A stretch of 64,000 nt of DNA from Allobosea sp. (GTDB taxonomy: Bacteria > Pseudomonadota > Alphaproteobacteria > Rhizobiales > Beijerinckiaceae): contig JAAEQB010000111.1 in assembly GCA_024231975.1 (NCBI GenBank), positions 219,754 to 283,753 on the forward strand, written 5' to 3'. The notes under the pieces were generated by a model. The model did no database searches. It saw nothing but the letters and a program-made list of their open reading frames with translations, and was not told where the DNA came from. Shown in pieces: positions 16,449-24,894 of the stretch. Position numbers and translations under genes: made by a program. How positions within the stretch are numbered: position 1 is the first letter of the stretch; the number at the start of each line of letters is the position of its first letter.

Positions 16449-17444
16449 ATGACCGGTCGGGATGGTGCAGACGGCTTGAGGCGCGGCATGCTGGTCGCGG
16501 CGCTTCTGGCGGCAGCCGGACTTTGGGCTGTGCCGGCGGCAGCGCAGTCGCCCTGGCCGAGCAAGCCGATCCGGCTTGTCGTGCCCTATCCGGCCGGCGG
16601 CAATGTCGACCTGCTCGGCCGGCTGATCGGTCCCAAGCTCAGCGAGGCGCTGGGCCAGCCGGTGGTGATCGACAACAAGCCCGGCGCCGCCGGCGCGATC
16701 GGCACGGCCGATGCTGCCCATGCCGAGCCTGACGGCCACACGCTGCTGATTGGCGACATCGCCACCCACGCCATCAATCCGGCGCTGCAGGACAAGCTCT
16801 CCTACCGGCCGATGGAGGATTTCACGCCGGTGATCCGGCTGACCTCGGTCTCGCTGCTGCTGGTGGTCAATCCCAAGGGACCGGCCAAGGACCTCGCCGA
16901 GCTCGTCGCCTTCGGTAAGGCCAATCCGGACAAGCTGACCTATGCCTCGGCGGGCCTCGGCACGCCGCAGCATCTCGCCTTCGAGTTGTTGAAGGCGAAG
17001 ACCGGGATGCTGGGCACGCATGTGCCCTATCGCGGCTCGGCTCCGGCGATCAACGACCTCGTCGCCGGCCATGTCACGGCGATGATCGACGGCACCGCCG
17101 TGCCGATGGCGCGCGAGGGCGCGCTGCGAGCGCTCGGCGTCACCGGGCCGAAGCGCTCGGCGGCGCTGCGGGATGTACCGACGATCGCCGAGGCGGGCGC
17201 GCCGGGCTACGAATTCGCCTCCTGGCACGGCCTGTTCGCGCCGGCCAGGACACCGGCGGCGATCGTCGAGCGGCTCAACGCCGAGCTCAACAAGGTCGTC
17301 GCCGATCCGGCGGTGCGCGAGCGCATGGCGGCGCTGAACATCGATCTCGTCGGCGGCACGCCAGCCGCCTTCGCCGATTTCATCAAGGCCGAGGCCGGCA
17401 AGATCGCGGAGCTGGTCCGTATCTCCGGCGCCAAGGCGAACTGA
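16449..17444 (+). CDS. Bug-family (TctC-like) solute-binding protein
   Basis: A 331-residue secreted protein. The signal peptide is MTGRDGADGLRRGMLVAALLAAAGLWAVPAAA-QS. Mature motifs are KPIRLVVPYPAGGNVDLLGR, VVIDNKPGAAGAIG, LTYASAGLGTPQHLAFE and VPYRGSAPAINDL, typical of Bug proteins. GGGAGG precedes ATG 16449, so the first in-frame ATG at 16377 is unlikely. It is 10 bp ahead of the sulfatase gene, with LysR divergent. No TctAB partner is present. The context suggests capture of a sulfate- or phosphonate-ester substrate. Confidence 0.88.
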   Translation: MTGRDGADGLRRGMLVAALLAAAGLWAVPAAAQSPWPSKPIRLVVPYPAGGNVDLLGRLIGPKLSEALGQPVVIDNKPGAAGAIGTADAAHAEPDGHTLLIGDIATHAINPALQDKLSYRPMEDFTPVIRLTSVSLLLVVNPKGPAKDLAELVAFGKANPDKLTYASAGLGTPQHLAFELLKAKTGMLGTHVPYRGSAPAINDLVAGHVTAMIDGTAVPMAREGALRALGVTGPKRSAALRDVPTIAEAGAPGYEFASWHGLFAPARTPAAIVERLNAELNKVVADPAVRERMAALNIDLVGGTPAAFADFIKAEAGKIAELVRISGAKAN

Positions 17445-17454
17445 GGGCAGGACG

Positions 17455-19011
17455 ATGCCGGACGCAGCCGCCGACCGATACGAGGACCTCGCCGGCGAGG
17501 TCGTTCCGCCGGTGCACGCCGCGGCGGAGGTGCCTCGGCGCAACCACGTCCTGTTCGTGACGGTCGACCAATGGCCGGCGCGGCTGCTCGGCATCGCCGG
17601 CCATCCGGTGGTGGAGACCCCGACGCTCGACCAGATCGCCCGCGTCGGCACGCGCTACACCAACGCCTATGCCGAGTGCCCGATCTGCATCCCGGCGCGG
17701 CGCTCGATGATGACCGGCACCAGCCCGCGCGGCCATGGCGACCGCGAGTTCCAGCCGGCCCTGCCGATGCCGGCGCATCTGCCGACCCTGGCGCAGAGCT
17801 TTCGCGACGCCGGCTACCAGACCGCGGCGATCGGCAAGCTGCATGTCTATCCGCAGCGCAATCGCATCGGCTTCGAGGAGGCGCTGCTGGCGGAGGAGGG
17901 GCGCGGCCATCTCGGCGGCGTCGACGACTACGAGCTCTTCCTCGCCGATCGCGGCTATCCCGGCCAGCAGTTCATGCACGGCATGAGCAACAACGAATAT
18001 GGCTGGCGCAGCTGGCATCTGCCGGAGGAGCTGCACGTCACCAACTGGACGACCTGGGCGGCGGCGCGGACGATCAAGCGGCGCGACCCGACGCGGCCCG
18101 GCTTCTGGCACGTCTCCTATACCCATCCGCATCCGCCGCTGGTGCCGCTGGCGAGCTATTTCGAGCGCTATCGGGCGCGCGAGGTCGACGCACCGCGCAT
18201 GGCCGACTGGGCGAAGGATCCGGAGGCGCTGCCCTATGCGGTGCGCGTCGCCTGGAATTACTGGGAGCAATTGCCGCCGGCGCAGCTCGCCGATACGCGC
18301 CGCGCCGTCTATGCGCTCTGCACCCATATCGACCATCAATTGCGCATCCTGATCGGCACGCTGCGCGAGGAAGGGCTGCTCGACGACACCGTCATCCTGA
18401 TCTGCGGCGACCATGGCGACATGCTCGGCGACAATGGCCTCTATGCGAAGCGGCTGATGTATGAGGGCTCGGCTGCCGTGCCGATGCTGCTGGCCGGCCC
18501 GACCGGCGATGGCCGGGTCGGTGTCGGCGCGACCGATCGCCGCCTGGTCGGCCTGCAGGACATCATGCCGACGCTGCTCGACCTCTGCGGCGTGCCGGTG
18601 CCGGGAAGCTGCGAGGGGCTGTCCATGGTGGGCGAGCGCCGCCGCGAAATCCTCTATGGAGAATCGCTCGTCGGCGCCAAGGCGACCCGTATGGTCCATG
18701 ACGGCCGCTACAAGCTGATCTGGTATCCCGCCGGCAATCGCCTGCAGCTCTTCGACCTCGAGCGCGATCCGCATGAGGAGCGCGATCTCGTTGCCGATCC
18801 CGCCCATGCCGAGACCAGGGAACGGCTCAGCCGCGCCCTTGCCGGCCAGCTCTATGGCGGCGACAAGGCCTGGCTGCGCGACGGCGCGCTCGTGGGGATG
18901 GAGGAGCCGGCTTTGTCCTCCGCGCCAAATCGCGGGCTCTCGGGGCAGCGCGGCCTGCATTACCCGCCGATCCCGCTCACCGATCCCGCCAAGGCCGTCG
19001 GCTCGGGCTGA
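17455..19011 (+). CDS. sulfatase-superfamily hydrolase, cytosolic
   Basis: A 518-residue alkaline-phosphatase-superfamily enzyme. FVTVDQWPARLLG provides the first metal Asp. CIPAR (Cys78-x-Pro-x-Arg82) is the signature whose Cys is oxidised to formylglycine in sulfatases and phosphonate monoester hydrolases. CGDHGDMLGDNGLYAK carries the Asp-His metal pair. No signal peptide is seen (a 30-residue polar N terminus), so it should act in the cytosol. The sequence style (GYPGQQFMHGMSNNEYGWRSWHLP) recalls the phosphonate monoester hydrolase/choline-sulfatase branch, so the ester type is open. In an operon with the Bug protein. Confidence 0.85.
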   Translation: MPDAAADRYEDLAGEVVPPVHAAAEVPRRNHVLFVTVDQWPARLLGIAGHPVVETPTLDQIARVGTRYTNAYAECPICIPARRSMMTGTSPRGHGDREFQPALPMPAHLPTLAQSFRDAGYQTAAIGKLHVYPQRNRIGFEEALLAEEGRGHLGGVDDYELFLADRGYPGQQFMHGMSNNEYGWRSWHLPEELHVTNWTTWAAARTIKRRDPTRPGFWHVSYTHPHPPLVPLASYFERYRAREVDAPRMADWAKDPEALPYAVRVAWNYWEQLPPAQLADTRRAVYALCTHIDHQLRILIGTLREEGLLDDTVILICGDHGDMLGDNGLYAKRLMYEGSAAVPMLLAGPTGDGRVGVGATDRRLVGLQDIMPTLLDLCGVPVPGSCEGLSMVGERRREILYGESLVGAKATRMVHDGRYKLIWYPAGNRLQLFDLERDPHEERDLVADPAHAETRERLSRALAGQLYGGDKAWLRDGALVGMEEPALSSAPNRGLSGQRGLHYPPIPLTDPAKAVGSG

Positions 19012-19083
19012 TCATAGGCCGTCGGGTGGCTCGCCGTTCTCGCTTCGTGTTGCGGTGTGGCTTGTTGCGCTTATCTTCGAGCA

Positions 19084-20556
19084 ATGCACCCGATCGCCTT
19101 CGACAATTCCTATGCGCGGCTGCCGCCGCGCTTCTATGCCGCCGTTGCGCCGACTATCGTCGCCGCGCCCCGGTTGATCCGATTGAACGCGCCGCTCGCA
19201 GCGGAACTCGGACTGGACCTGGACTGGCTCAAGGGCCCGGAGGGCGTGGCGATGCTGTCCGGCAATGGCTTGCCGGCGGGTGCTGCTTCGATCGCGACCG
19301 CCTATGCCGGCCACCAGTTCGGCGGCTTCAGCCCCCAGCTCGGCGACGGGCGCGCGATCCTGCTCGGCGAGCTCGTCGATCGGCATGGCCGGCGGCGGGA
19401 TCTCCAGCTCAAGGGCGCGGGCCCGACGCCGTTTTCGCGTCGCGGCGATGGTCGGGCGGCGCTGGGGCCGGTGCTGCGCGAATACATCGTCAGCGAGGCG
19501 ATGGCGGCCCTGGGCATCCCGACGACGCGCGCGCTTGCCGCAGTGCTGACCGGAGAGGTGGTGAGGCGCGAGACGCTGCTGCCCGGCGCGATCCTGACCC
19601 GCGTCGCCTCCAGCCATATCCGCATCGGCACCTTCCAGTTCTTCGCCGCCCGCGGTGATGTCGAGGCCTTGCGCCTGCTCGCCGACCACGTGATCGCACG
19701 GCACTATCCGGCCTGCACCGGCGATGGTCGCTATCTCGCTTTGTTCGAGGCCGTGATCTCAGCGCAGGCGGCGCTCATCGCGCAATGGATGACGATCGGC
19801 TTCATCCACGGCGTGATGAACACCGACAATATGTCGATTGCCGGCGAAACCATCGACTACGGGCCCTGTGCCTTCATGGACGTCTATCATCCAACGACGG
19901 TGTTCAGCTCGATCGACGAGCGCGGGCGCTATGCCTTCGGCAACCAGCCCCCGATCGCCCGCTGGAATCTGGCGCGCTTCGCCGAGACGCTGCTGCCGCT
20001 GTTGGCCGACGACGCCGACGAGGCCGTATCGATCGCGCAGGAGGCGCTCGGCCGGTTCGACCCGCAGTTCCAGGAAAACCTGATCGCAGGGTTCCGCCGG
20101 AAGCTCGGCCTCGCCACGCAGGAGGCGGAGGATGTCGAGCTCATCAAGGCGCTGCTCGAGACGATGCAGCGCGGTGAGGCGGATTTCACCCTGGTCTTCC
20201 GGCGCCTGAGCGAGGCGGCCGGGCAGGCAGAGGGCGCAGAGGCCTGTCGCAGCCTCTTCGCCGATCCGACCGAGTTCGACGCCTGGGAGGTCCGCTGGCG
20301 CCAGCGCCTGCTGCGGGAGCCTGCGTCGGCGCAAGCGCGCCAGGAGACGATACTGCGCGCCAACCCGCTGTTCATCCCGCGAAACCACTTGGTCGAAGCG
20401 GCGATCGAGGCTGCTGTCGAGCGCGACGATCTCGGCCCGTTCGAGACCCTGCTGGGCGTCCTCGCCAATCCCTTCGAGGCCCAGCCGGGGCGTGAAGACC
20501 ATGCACGCCCGCCGGCTGCGCATGAGCGCGTGCTGGCGACGTTCTGCGGGACCTAG
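19084..20556 (+). CDS. selO: protein adenylyltransferase SelO (YdiU)
   Basis: A 490-residue pseudokinase-fold enzyme that transfers AMP from ATP to Ser/Thr/Tyr hydroxyls of proteins. Diagnostic segments are YAGHQFGGFSPQLGDGRAILLGE near residue 75, DLQLKGAGPTPFSRRGDGRA, and HGVMNTDNMSIAGETIDYGPCAF (the Asn and Asp metal ligands). ATG 19084 matches the usual MxxxFDNSYARLP start. The last four bases overlap convergently with the DUF4432 gene. Linked in E. coli to oxidative-stress-dependent AMPylation; it appears single and unlinked here. Confidence 0.95.
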   Translation: MHPIAFDNSYARLPPRFYAAVAPTIVAAPRLIRLNAPLAAELGLDLDWLKGPEGVAMLSGNGLPAGAASIATAYAGHQFGGFSPQLGDGRAILLGELVDRHGRRRDLQLKGAGPTPFSRRGDGRAALGPVLREYIVSEAMAALGIPTTRALAAVLTGEVVRRETLLPGAILTRVASSHIRIGTFQFFAARGDVEALRLLADHVIARHYPACTGDGRYLALFEAVISAQAALIAQWMTIGFIHGVMNTDNMSIAGETIDYGPCAFMDVYHPTTVFSSIDERGRYAFGNQPPIARWNLARFAETLLPLLADDADEAVSIAQEALGRFDPQFQENLIAGFRRKLGLATQEAEDVELIKALLETMQRGEADFTLVFRRLSEAAGQAEGAEACRSLFADPTEFDAWEVRWRQRLLREPASAQARQETILRANPLFIPRNHLVEAAIEAAVERDDLGPFETLLGVLANPFEAQPGREDHARPPAAHERVLATFCGT

Positions 20557-21542
20557 AGCGTCCCGGCTGCGCCGTCGGTGCTTGTCGAGGATGACGGCGC
20601 GGTTCCGTGAGCCCCGCCGTCGGTCACGTCGATGTCGATGGCGAAGATGCGGCTGCTGCCCGGCTTGAGCTGGGGCGAGGGGGCATTGCGCCCGTCGTCT
20701 AGGCGCCCGATCGAGCAGGGTTCTATCGACATCACGCCGGCGCCCGCCCGCAGATCGCGCCAGAGCTGCAGCCAGGGCAATTCGACGGTGTTCCAGCGAA
20801 AGGCGATGGTCGCAGCCTGGCCATGCACGCTGCAGCTCGCCTGCGCGCTTGTCGCAGGATGCAACGAGGCCGGCACCATCGCGCTCTCCGGCATGGATAG
20901 CGATCCCGCCAGGCGCTCGCCGTCGAGCTCGATCGTGCTGCCCTGGATCATCGGATAGCCGAGATTGAAGTGGTAGAGCGCCATGATCGGGGCGGGCTCG
21001 GCGCCGATCACCGTTACCTGGTCGCGAAGGCTGAGCGAGTTGCCGCCGATCGGCGCCTCGATCCGACGATGCAGGCGATAGCCGAAGCCGCCATGGGCCC
21101 AGCAGAGCGCCTCGCCCTCGCAGAAGAGCATTGGCGCGCTAGCCTCCCAGTCCTCGCCATAGGCGATCAGCCGCGCCGGCGTGAACGGGGCCGAGCCGTG
21201 CAGCGGCCGTCCATCGGCGGGCTGGCGGATATGGTCGAAGCCGCAGGTATTGAGGAAGCCGCCGAAGGCCGTGCTGAACCGGCGCTCCCTGTCGACCGGG
21301 CCGGCATCGGGCCGGCGCAGGCCGGCGGGGCTCTGCCAGCCGAGTTGGACGCCGCGCCAGGACAGGGTCGCGATGTCCATCAGCCGCCCGACCGTCACCC
21401 AGAAATCGAGCCCGCCGCCGGTCGAGAAGGCCAGGGTCTCGATGCCGGCCTCCGGCCCGTCGCAGAGGACGATGCGGCGCACGCTGGCGAACTGCCTGGG
21501 ATCGGCAGCGAGATGGCGCGGGAAGGTCGCCGGCTTGCGCAT
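20553..21542 (-). CDS. DUF4432 family, aldose 1-epimerase-like
   Basis: A 329-residue protein. GLDFWVTVGRLMDIATLSWRGVQLGW and FGGFLNTCGFDHIRQPADG match DUF4432, a galactose-mutarotase-like sugar-binding fold; HFNLGYPM is a further family segment. The Ser/Thr-rich last 20 residues look non-conserved and overlap the end of selO. It is the last gene of the sugar ABC operon, two bases after the sulfatase. It could be a mutarotase or epimerase for the imported sugar; activity is not established for the family. Confidence 0.8.
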   Translation of the reverse strand: MRKPATFPRHLAADPRQFASVRRIVLCDGPEAGIETLAFSTGGGLDFWVTVGRLMDIATLSWRGVQLGWQSPAGLRRPDAGPVDRERRFSTAFGGFLNTCGFDHIRQPADGRPLHGSAPFTPARLIAYGEDWEASAPMLFCEGEALCWAHGGFGYRLHRRIEAPIGGNSLSLRDQVTVIGAEPAPIMALYHFNLGYPMIQGSTIELDGERLAGSLSMPESAMVPASLHPATSAQASCSVHGQAATIAFRWNTVELPWLQLWRDLRAGAGVMSIEPCSIGRLDDGRNAPSPQLKPGSSRIFAIDIDVTDGGAHGTAPSSSTSTDGAAGTL

Positions 21543-21544
21543 CG

Positions 21545-23071
21545 TCAGCCGGCCGCGTCCGGGTCAAGATCGATGCGGGTGAAAGCCTCAGGCGGTGCGC
21601 CATTCGCCATCATCAGGCGTCGCATCAGCGCCGTGAGCCGCGCCTCGGCCTCCGCATCGCTCAACGGCGCCTCCTGGCCGGGGTCGATCTTGAGGTCGTA
21701 GAGGCGCGTCTCGGATTCCAGCAGCCCGCCCGGGCCGTAGTTGTTGTACATCGGCGAGCGTTCGATCACCGGCACCTTCAAGAGGTTCGCGCCCTTGGTG
21801 AAGCCGAGCGGCGGCGAGATCGTCGCGCCCGCCAGCTCCTCCGTCGAGAAGGGCGAGAAGATGTGCGTCGGCATCAGCGTGTACTGGTAGAGTTCCTGCT
21901 TCGACAGGTCCTCCGGGAAGCGGTGATAGGTGTAGCGTCCGTCGGCCACGTTCACCGCCCCGCCGAAATAGCCGAACAGCAAACCGTCGCGCAGCGCGGT
22001 GCCATCCGCCATCCGGCAGAGCGAGATGCCTTCGTTCTCGGCCGGGGGCGTAGCGCCGAACAGGTCGAGGAATGTCGGCGCGAGGTCGATCGACTGGGTC
22101 AGGGCCTGCGAGCGCGTGCCGGCGCGCTCGGGATGGCGGGGATCGTGCAGGAAGAGCGGGATATGCGCGACCTCCTCATAGAGGTTCATCCGGTTCTTGG
22201 CCCAGAAGTCATGCTCGCCGAGCAGGAAGCCGTGATCGGTGGTGACGACGAGCGCAGTGTCCTTCCACATGTCGTTGGCGTCGAACCAGTCGAGCAACTT
22301 GCCGAGCAGGTCGTCGCACATCGCCACGACGGCGTAATAGTTGGCGCGCAGTTCCTCGCATTCCGCCGGCAACTCGTCGACGCGGCCATAGCGCGGCCAG
22401 TCGCGGATCGGGCCGTTCCAGCCGGTGTCGAAGGCTTCTTTGAAGCGGGCTGGGGCGGTGAAGGGCTCATGAGGATCGAAGGTCTCGATCTGCAGCAGCC
22501 AGTTGTCGGCGTCCTTGTTGCGCTCGAGGAAGTCGAAGCCCTCAGCGAAGCAGCGCACCGAGGGAAAGTCCTCCTCGGCCTTGATGAACTCGCGGTTGAT
22601 GATGTTCTGGCCGAAATAGCTGCGGCGCGCGTCGCTGAACTGGCGCGCATGGTATTTCTCGCGCAGCCGCTCCCAATGCGGCTGCACCATCGCCTTCCAG
22701 CGATCGCCCTCCTGCCCGCGCACGAACTCGTAGGAATCGTAGCGGTTGTGATAGGTCGCCCCGCCATCCTCCCAATAGTGGAAGTGGTCGGTGATCAGAT
22801 GGCTGTAGGTCCCGGTCTCCTTGTGCAGGATTTCCGGGAAGGCGTTGTCGAAGGGTTCGAGCGGGCCCCAGCTGCGGTGCAGGAAGGTGAGCCGCCCCGT
22901 CAGCATGTCGCGCCGCGCCGGCATGCAGGGCAGGCTGCCGACATAGTGCTGGTCGAAACTGACCGACCGGCGCGCCAGCCTGTCGAAATTCGGCGTCGGC
23001 ACGCGCTGGCCGCCATAGCAGCCGAGCATGTGGCGGTTCAGCGAATCGAAGAGGACGAATACGGCCTTCAC
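21545..23071 (-). CDS. sulfatase-superfamily hydrolase, cytosolic
   Basis: A 508-residue enzyme. FVLFDSLNRHMLGCYGG supplies the first metal Asp, CMPAR (Cys49-x-Pro-x-Arg53) is the formylglycine signature, and TTDHGFLLGEHDFWAK holds the metal Asp-His pair. The N terminus starts directly at the first beta-strand and has no signal, so it works in the cytosol. GTG 23071 follows GGGAGACC. In the operon between ABC permeases and DUF4432, it presumably removes a sulfate (or phosphonate) ester from an imported sugar. It needs a formylglycine-generating enzyme, which is not in this window. Confidence 0.87.
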   Translation of the reverse strand: MKAVFVLFDSLNRHMLGCYGGQRVPTPNFDRLARRSVSFDQHYVGSLPCMPARRDMLTGRLTFLHRSWGPLEPFDNAFPEILHKETGTYSHLITDHFHYWEDGGATYHNRYDSYEFVRGQEGDRWKAMVQPHWERLREKYHARQFSDARRSYFGQNIINREFIKAEEDFPSVRCFAEGFDFLERNKDADNWLLQIETFDPHEPFTAPARFKEAFDTGWNGPIRDWPRYGRVDELPAECEELRANYYAVVAMCDDLLGKLLDWFDANDMWKDTALVVTTDHGFLLGEHDFWAKNRMNLYEEVAHIPLFLHDPRHPERAGTRSQALTQSIDLAPTFLDLFGATPPAENEGISLCRMADGTALRDGLLFGYFGGAVNVADGRYTYHRFPEDLSKQELYQYTLMPTHIFSPFSTEELAGATISPPLGFTKGANLLKVPVIERSPMYNNYGPGGLLESETRLYDLKIDPGQEAPLSDAEAEARLTALMRRLMMANGAPPEAFTRIDLDPDAAG

Positions 23072-23105
23072 AGTGGTCTCCCGGCTGGGGCTCGCTGGCA
23101 GGGTG

Positions 23106-23942
23106 CTATTTCACGGCGCCCTGGGTGAGGCCTTTGACGATGTAGCGTTGGGCGAAGAGCATCACGATCAGGGCGGGCAGCATGGCAAGGCCGGCGCTGG
23201 CCGCCATCTGCGTGTACTGGATCTCGAATTCCTGGGCGAATTTGGCGATCGCGACGGGAACGGTCGCGGTCTGCTTCATGGTCAGTGCGAGGGAGACCGC
23301 AAACTCGTTCCAGGAGAAGACGAAGGTCAGGACGGAAGTCGCCGCGAGCCCGGGCGCGATCACCGGCAGCACGACGTTCCAGAGCAGGACCGGCGTGGTC
23401 GCGCCGTCCATCAGCGCGGCTTCTTCGAGTTCCTTCGGCACCTCGCGCACGAAGACGCTCATCAGCCAGATCGCCATCGGCAGGTTGAGGGTCGCATGCG
23501 CCAGGATCAGGCCGGTGAAGCTGTTCTCCAGGCCGACGCTGCGCAGCATCGTGAACCAGGCGCTGGCGAGCGCGACCGGCGGGATCATGTGGAAGATCAG
23601 CGTCCAGGCCAGGAAGACCTGCACGACCCAGCGCCGCCAGCGCGTCCGATTGAGCGAGAAGGCGGCCAGCGTCGCCGCGCCGACGCAGAGCAGGGTGCTC
23701 GCCACGCCGACGATGATCGAGTTGCGGTAATTGACCAGGAATTCCGAGGTCTTGGAGAACAGCACCTCGTGGAAATTGAACAGGACCGGCGAGAAGGTCA
23801 CCTCTCCCATCAGCAGCGAGATCTGGGTGCGGAAGCCGGCGGCCACCGTCCAGATCACTGGGACCAGCACGATCGCAGCGCAGATCAACAAGGCGGCGTG
23901 GATCGACCAGCCGGATGAGGCGCGTACCGATCGGCCGCTCAT
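23106..23942 (-). CDS. carbohydrate ABC transporter permease (MalG type)
   Basis: A 278-residue inner-membrane protein with six hydrophobic segments. The cytoplasmic EAA loop is present as KELEEAALMDGATTPVLLWNVVLPVIAPG, the ATPase docking motif. Its start ATG overlaps the stop of the upstream permease (ATGA), implying translational coupling. It is a CUT1-type partner of the permease and binding protein upstream. Confidence 0.93.
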   Translation of the reverse strand: MSGRSVRASSGWSIHAALLICAAIVLVPVIWTVAAGFRTQISLLMGEVTFSPVLFNFHEVLFSKTSEFLVNYRNSIIVGVASTLLCVGAATLAAFSLNRTRWRRWVVQVFLAWTLIFHMIPPVALASAWFTMLRSVGLENSFTGLILAHATLNLPMAIWLMSVFVREVPKELEEAALMDGATTPVLLWNVVLPVIAPGLAATSVLTFVFSWNEFAVSLALTMKQTATVPVAIAKFAQEFEIQYTQMAASAGLAMLPALIVMLFAQRYIVKGLTQGAVK

Positions 23943-24868
23943 GCCCGGCTCTCCGAGCGCCGGCGCGCCGACAGCGCGACCACGAGCAGCAGGCAGACCA
24001 GGAAGATCACCGTGACCGACATCGCCGAGCCGTAGCCCGCCTTATCCTCGGTGAAGAAGCGCTGGTAGAGCGTGAAGCTGATGACCTCCGTCGCCGTGCC
24101 CGGCCCGCCCTTGGTCAGGAGATAGACCTCGTCGAAGACCTTGAAGGCGAGGACGAGGCGGAAGGCGAAGGTGACGATGATGGTCGGCACCATCAGCGGC
24201 AAGGTGACGTAGAGCAACTCCTGCCAGGCGTTGGCGCCGTCAATCTTGGTCGCTTCATAGACGTCCTGCGGCAGGGATTCGAGCCCGGCCAGGAAGAGCA
24301 GGAAGCAGAACGGCGTCCAGTGCCAGATATCGACCATGATCACCGAGAGCAGGGCGATCCGGCCATCGCCGAGCCAGTCGACGGGCCCGAGCCCGACAAG
24401 GCCGAGAATCTGGTTGGCCAGCCCGAAATCGAAGTTGAGCATCAGCTTCCAGATCGCGCCGATGACGATGCCGGGGATCAGGATCGGCAGGATGAAGATG
24501 GTCCGATAGAGCACGCGGGCGCGGCTGACCTTGCTGACCAGCAGCGCGAGCGCGAAGCCGAGCAGCATCTGCCCGGTCACCGCCCCGAGCGCGAACAGGC
24601 CGGTGTTCCAGAGACCGGCGCCGAACAGCGCATCGCTGAACAAGGCGCGATAATGGTCGAGCCCTGCCCAGCTGCGCACCGCCCGGCCCTCGGCCCAGGC
24701 GACGTTCTGGAAGCTGGTCAGGATGAGCCCGACGAGCGGGATGATGCTGAGCGCCAGCAGCAGCACCAGGGCAGGGGCAAGCGTCAGCCAGCGCCAGAGA
24801 CGCTGGTCGGCACTCTCCATCTGCCCGGCGATGTCCCGTGCATCGCCCTTTGCCGCGGCTCCCGCCAT
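23939..24868 (-). CDS. carbohydrate ABC transporter permease (MalF/UgpA type)
   Basis: A 309-residue inner-membrane protein with six membrane segments and the EAA loop EATKIDGANAWQELLYVTLPLMVP near residue 215. The strong GAGGAGG site precedes ATG 24868, so the earlier in-frame ATG (24898) is less likely. Next in the operon after the binding protein; forms the transport channel with the MalG-type partner. Confidence 0.93.
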   Translation of the reverse strand: MAGAAAKGDARDIAGQMESADQRLWRWLTLAPALVLLLALSIIPLVGLILTSFQNVAWAEGRAVRSWAGLDHYRALFSDALFGAGLWNTGLFALGAVTGQMLLGFALALLVSKVSRARVLYRTIFILPILIPGIVIGAIWKLMLNFDFGLANQILGLVGLGPVDWLGDGRIALLSVIMVDIWHWTPFCFLLFLAGLESLPQDVYEATKIDGANAWQELLYVTLPLMVPTIIVTFAFRLVLAFKVFDEVYLLTKGGPGTATEVISFTLYQRFFTEDKAGYGSAMSVTVIFLVCLLLVVALSARRRSESRA

Positions 24869-24894
24869 GCCCCGTCCTCCTCGCCGCCAGGATG

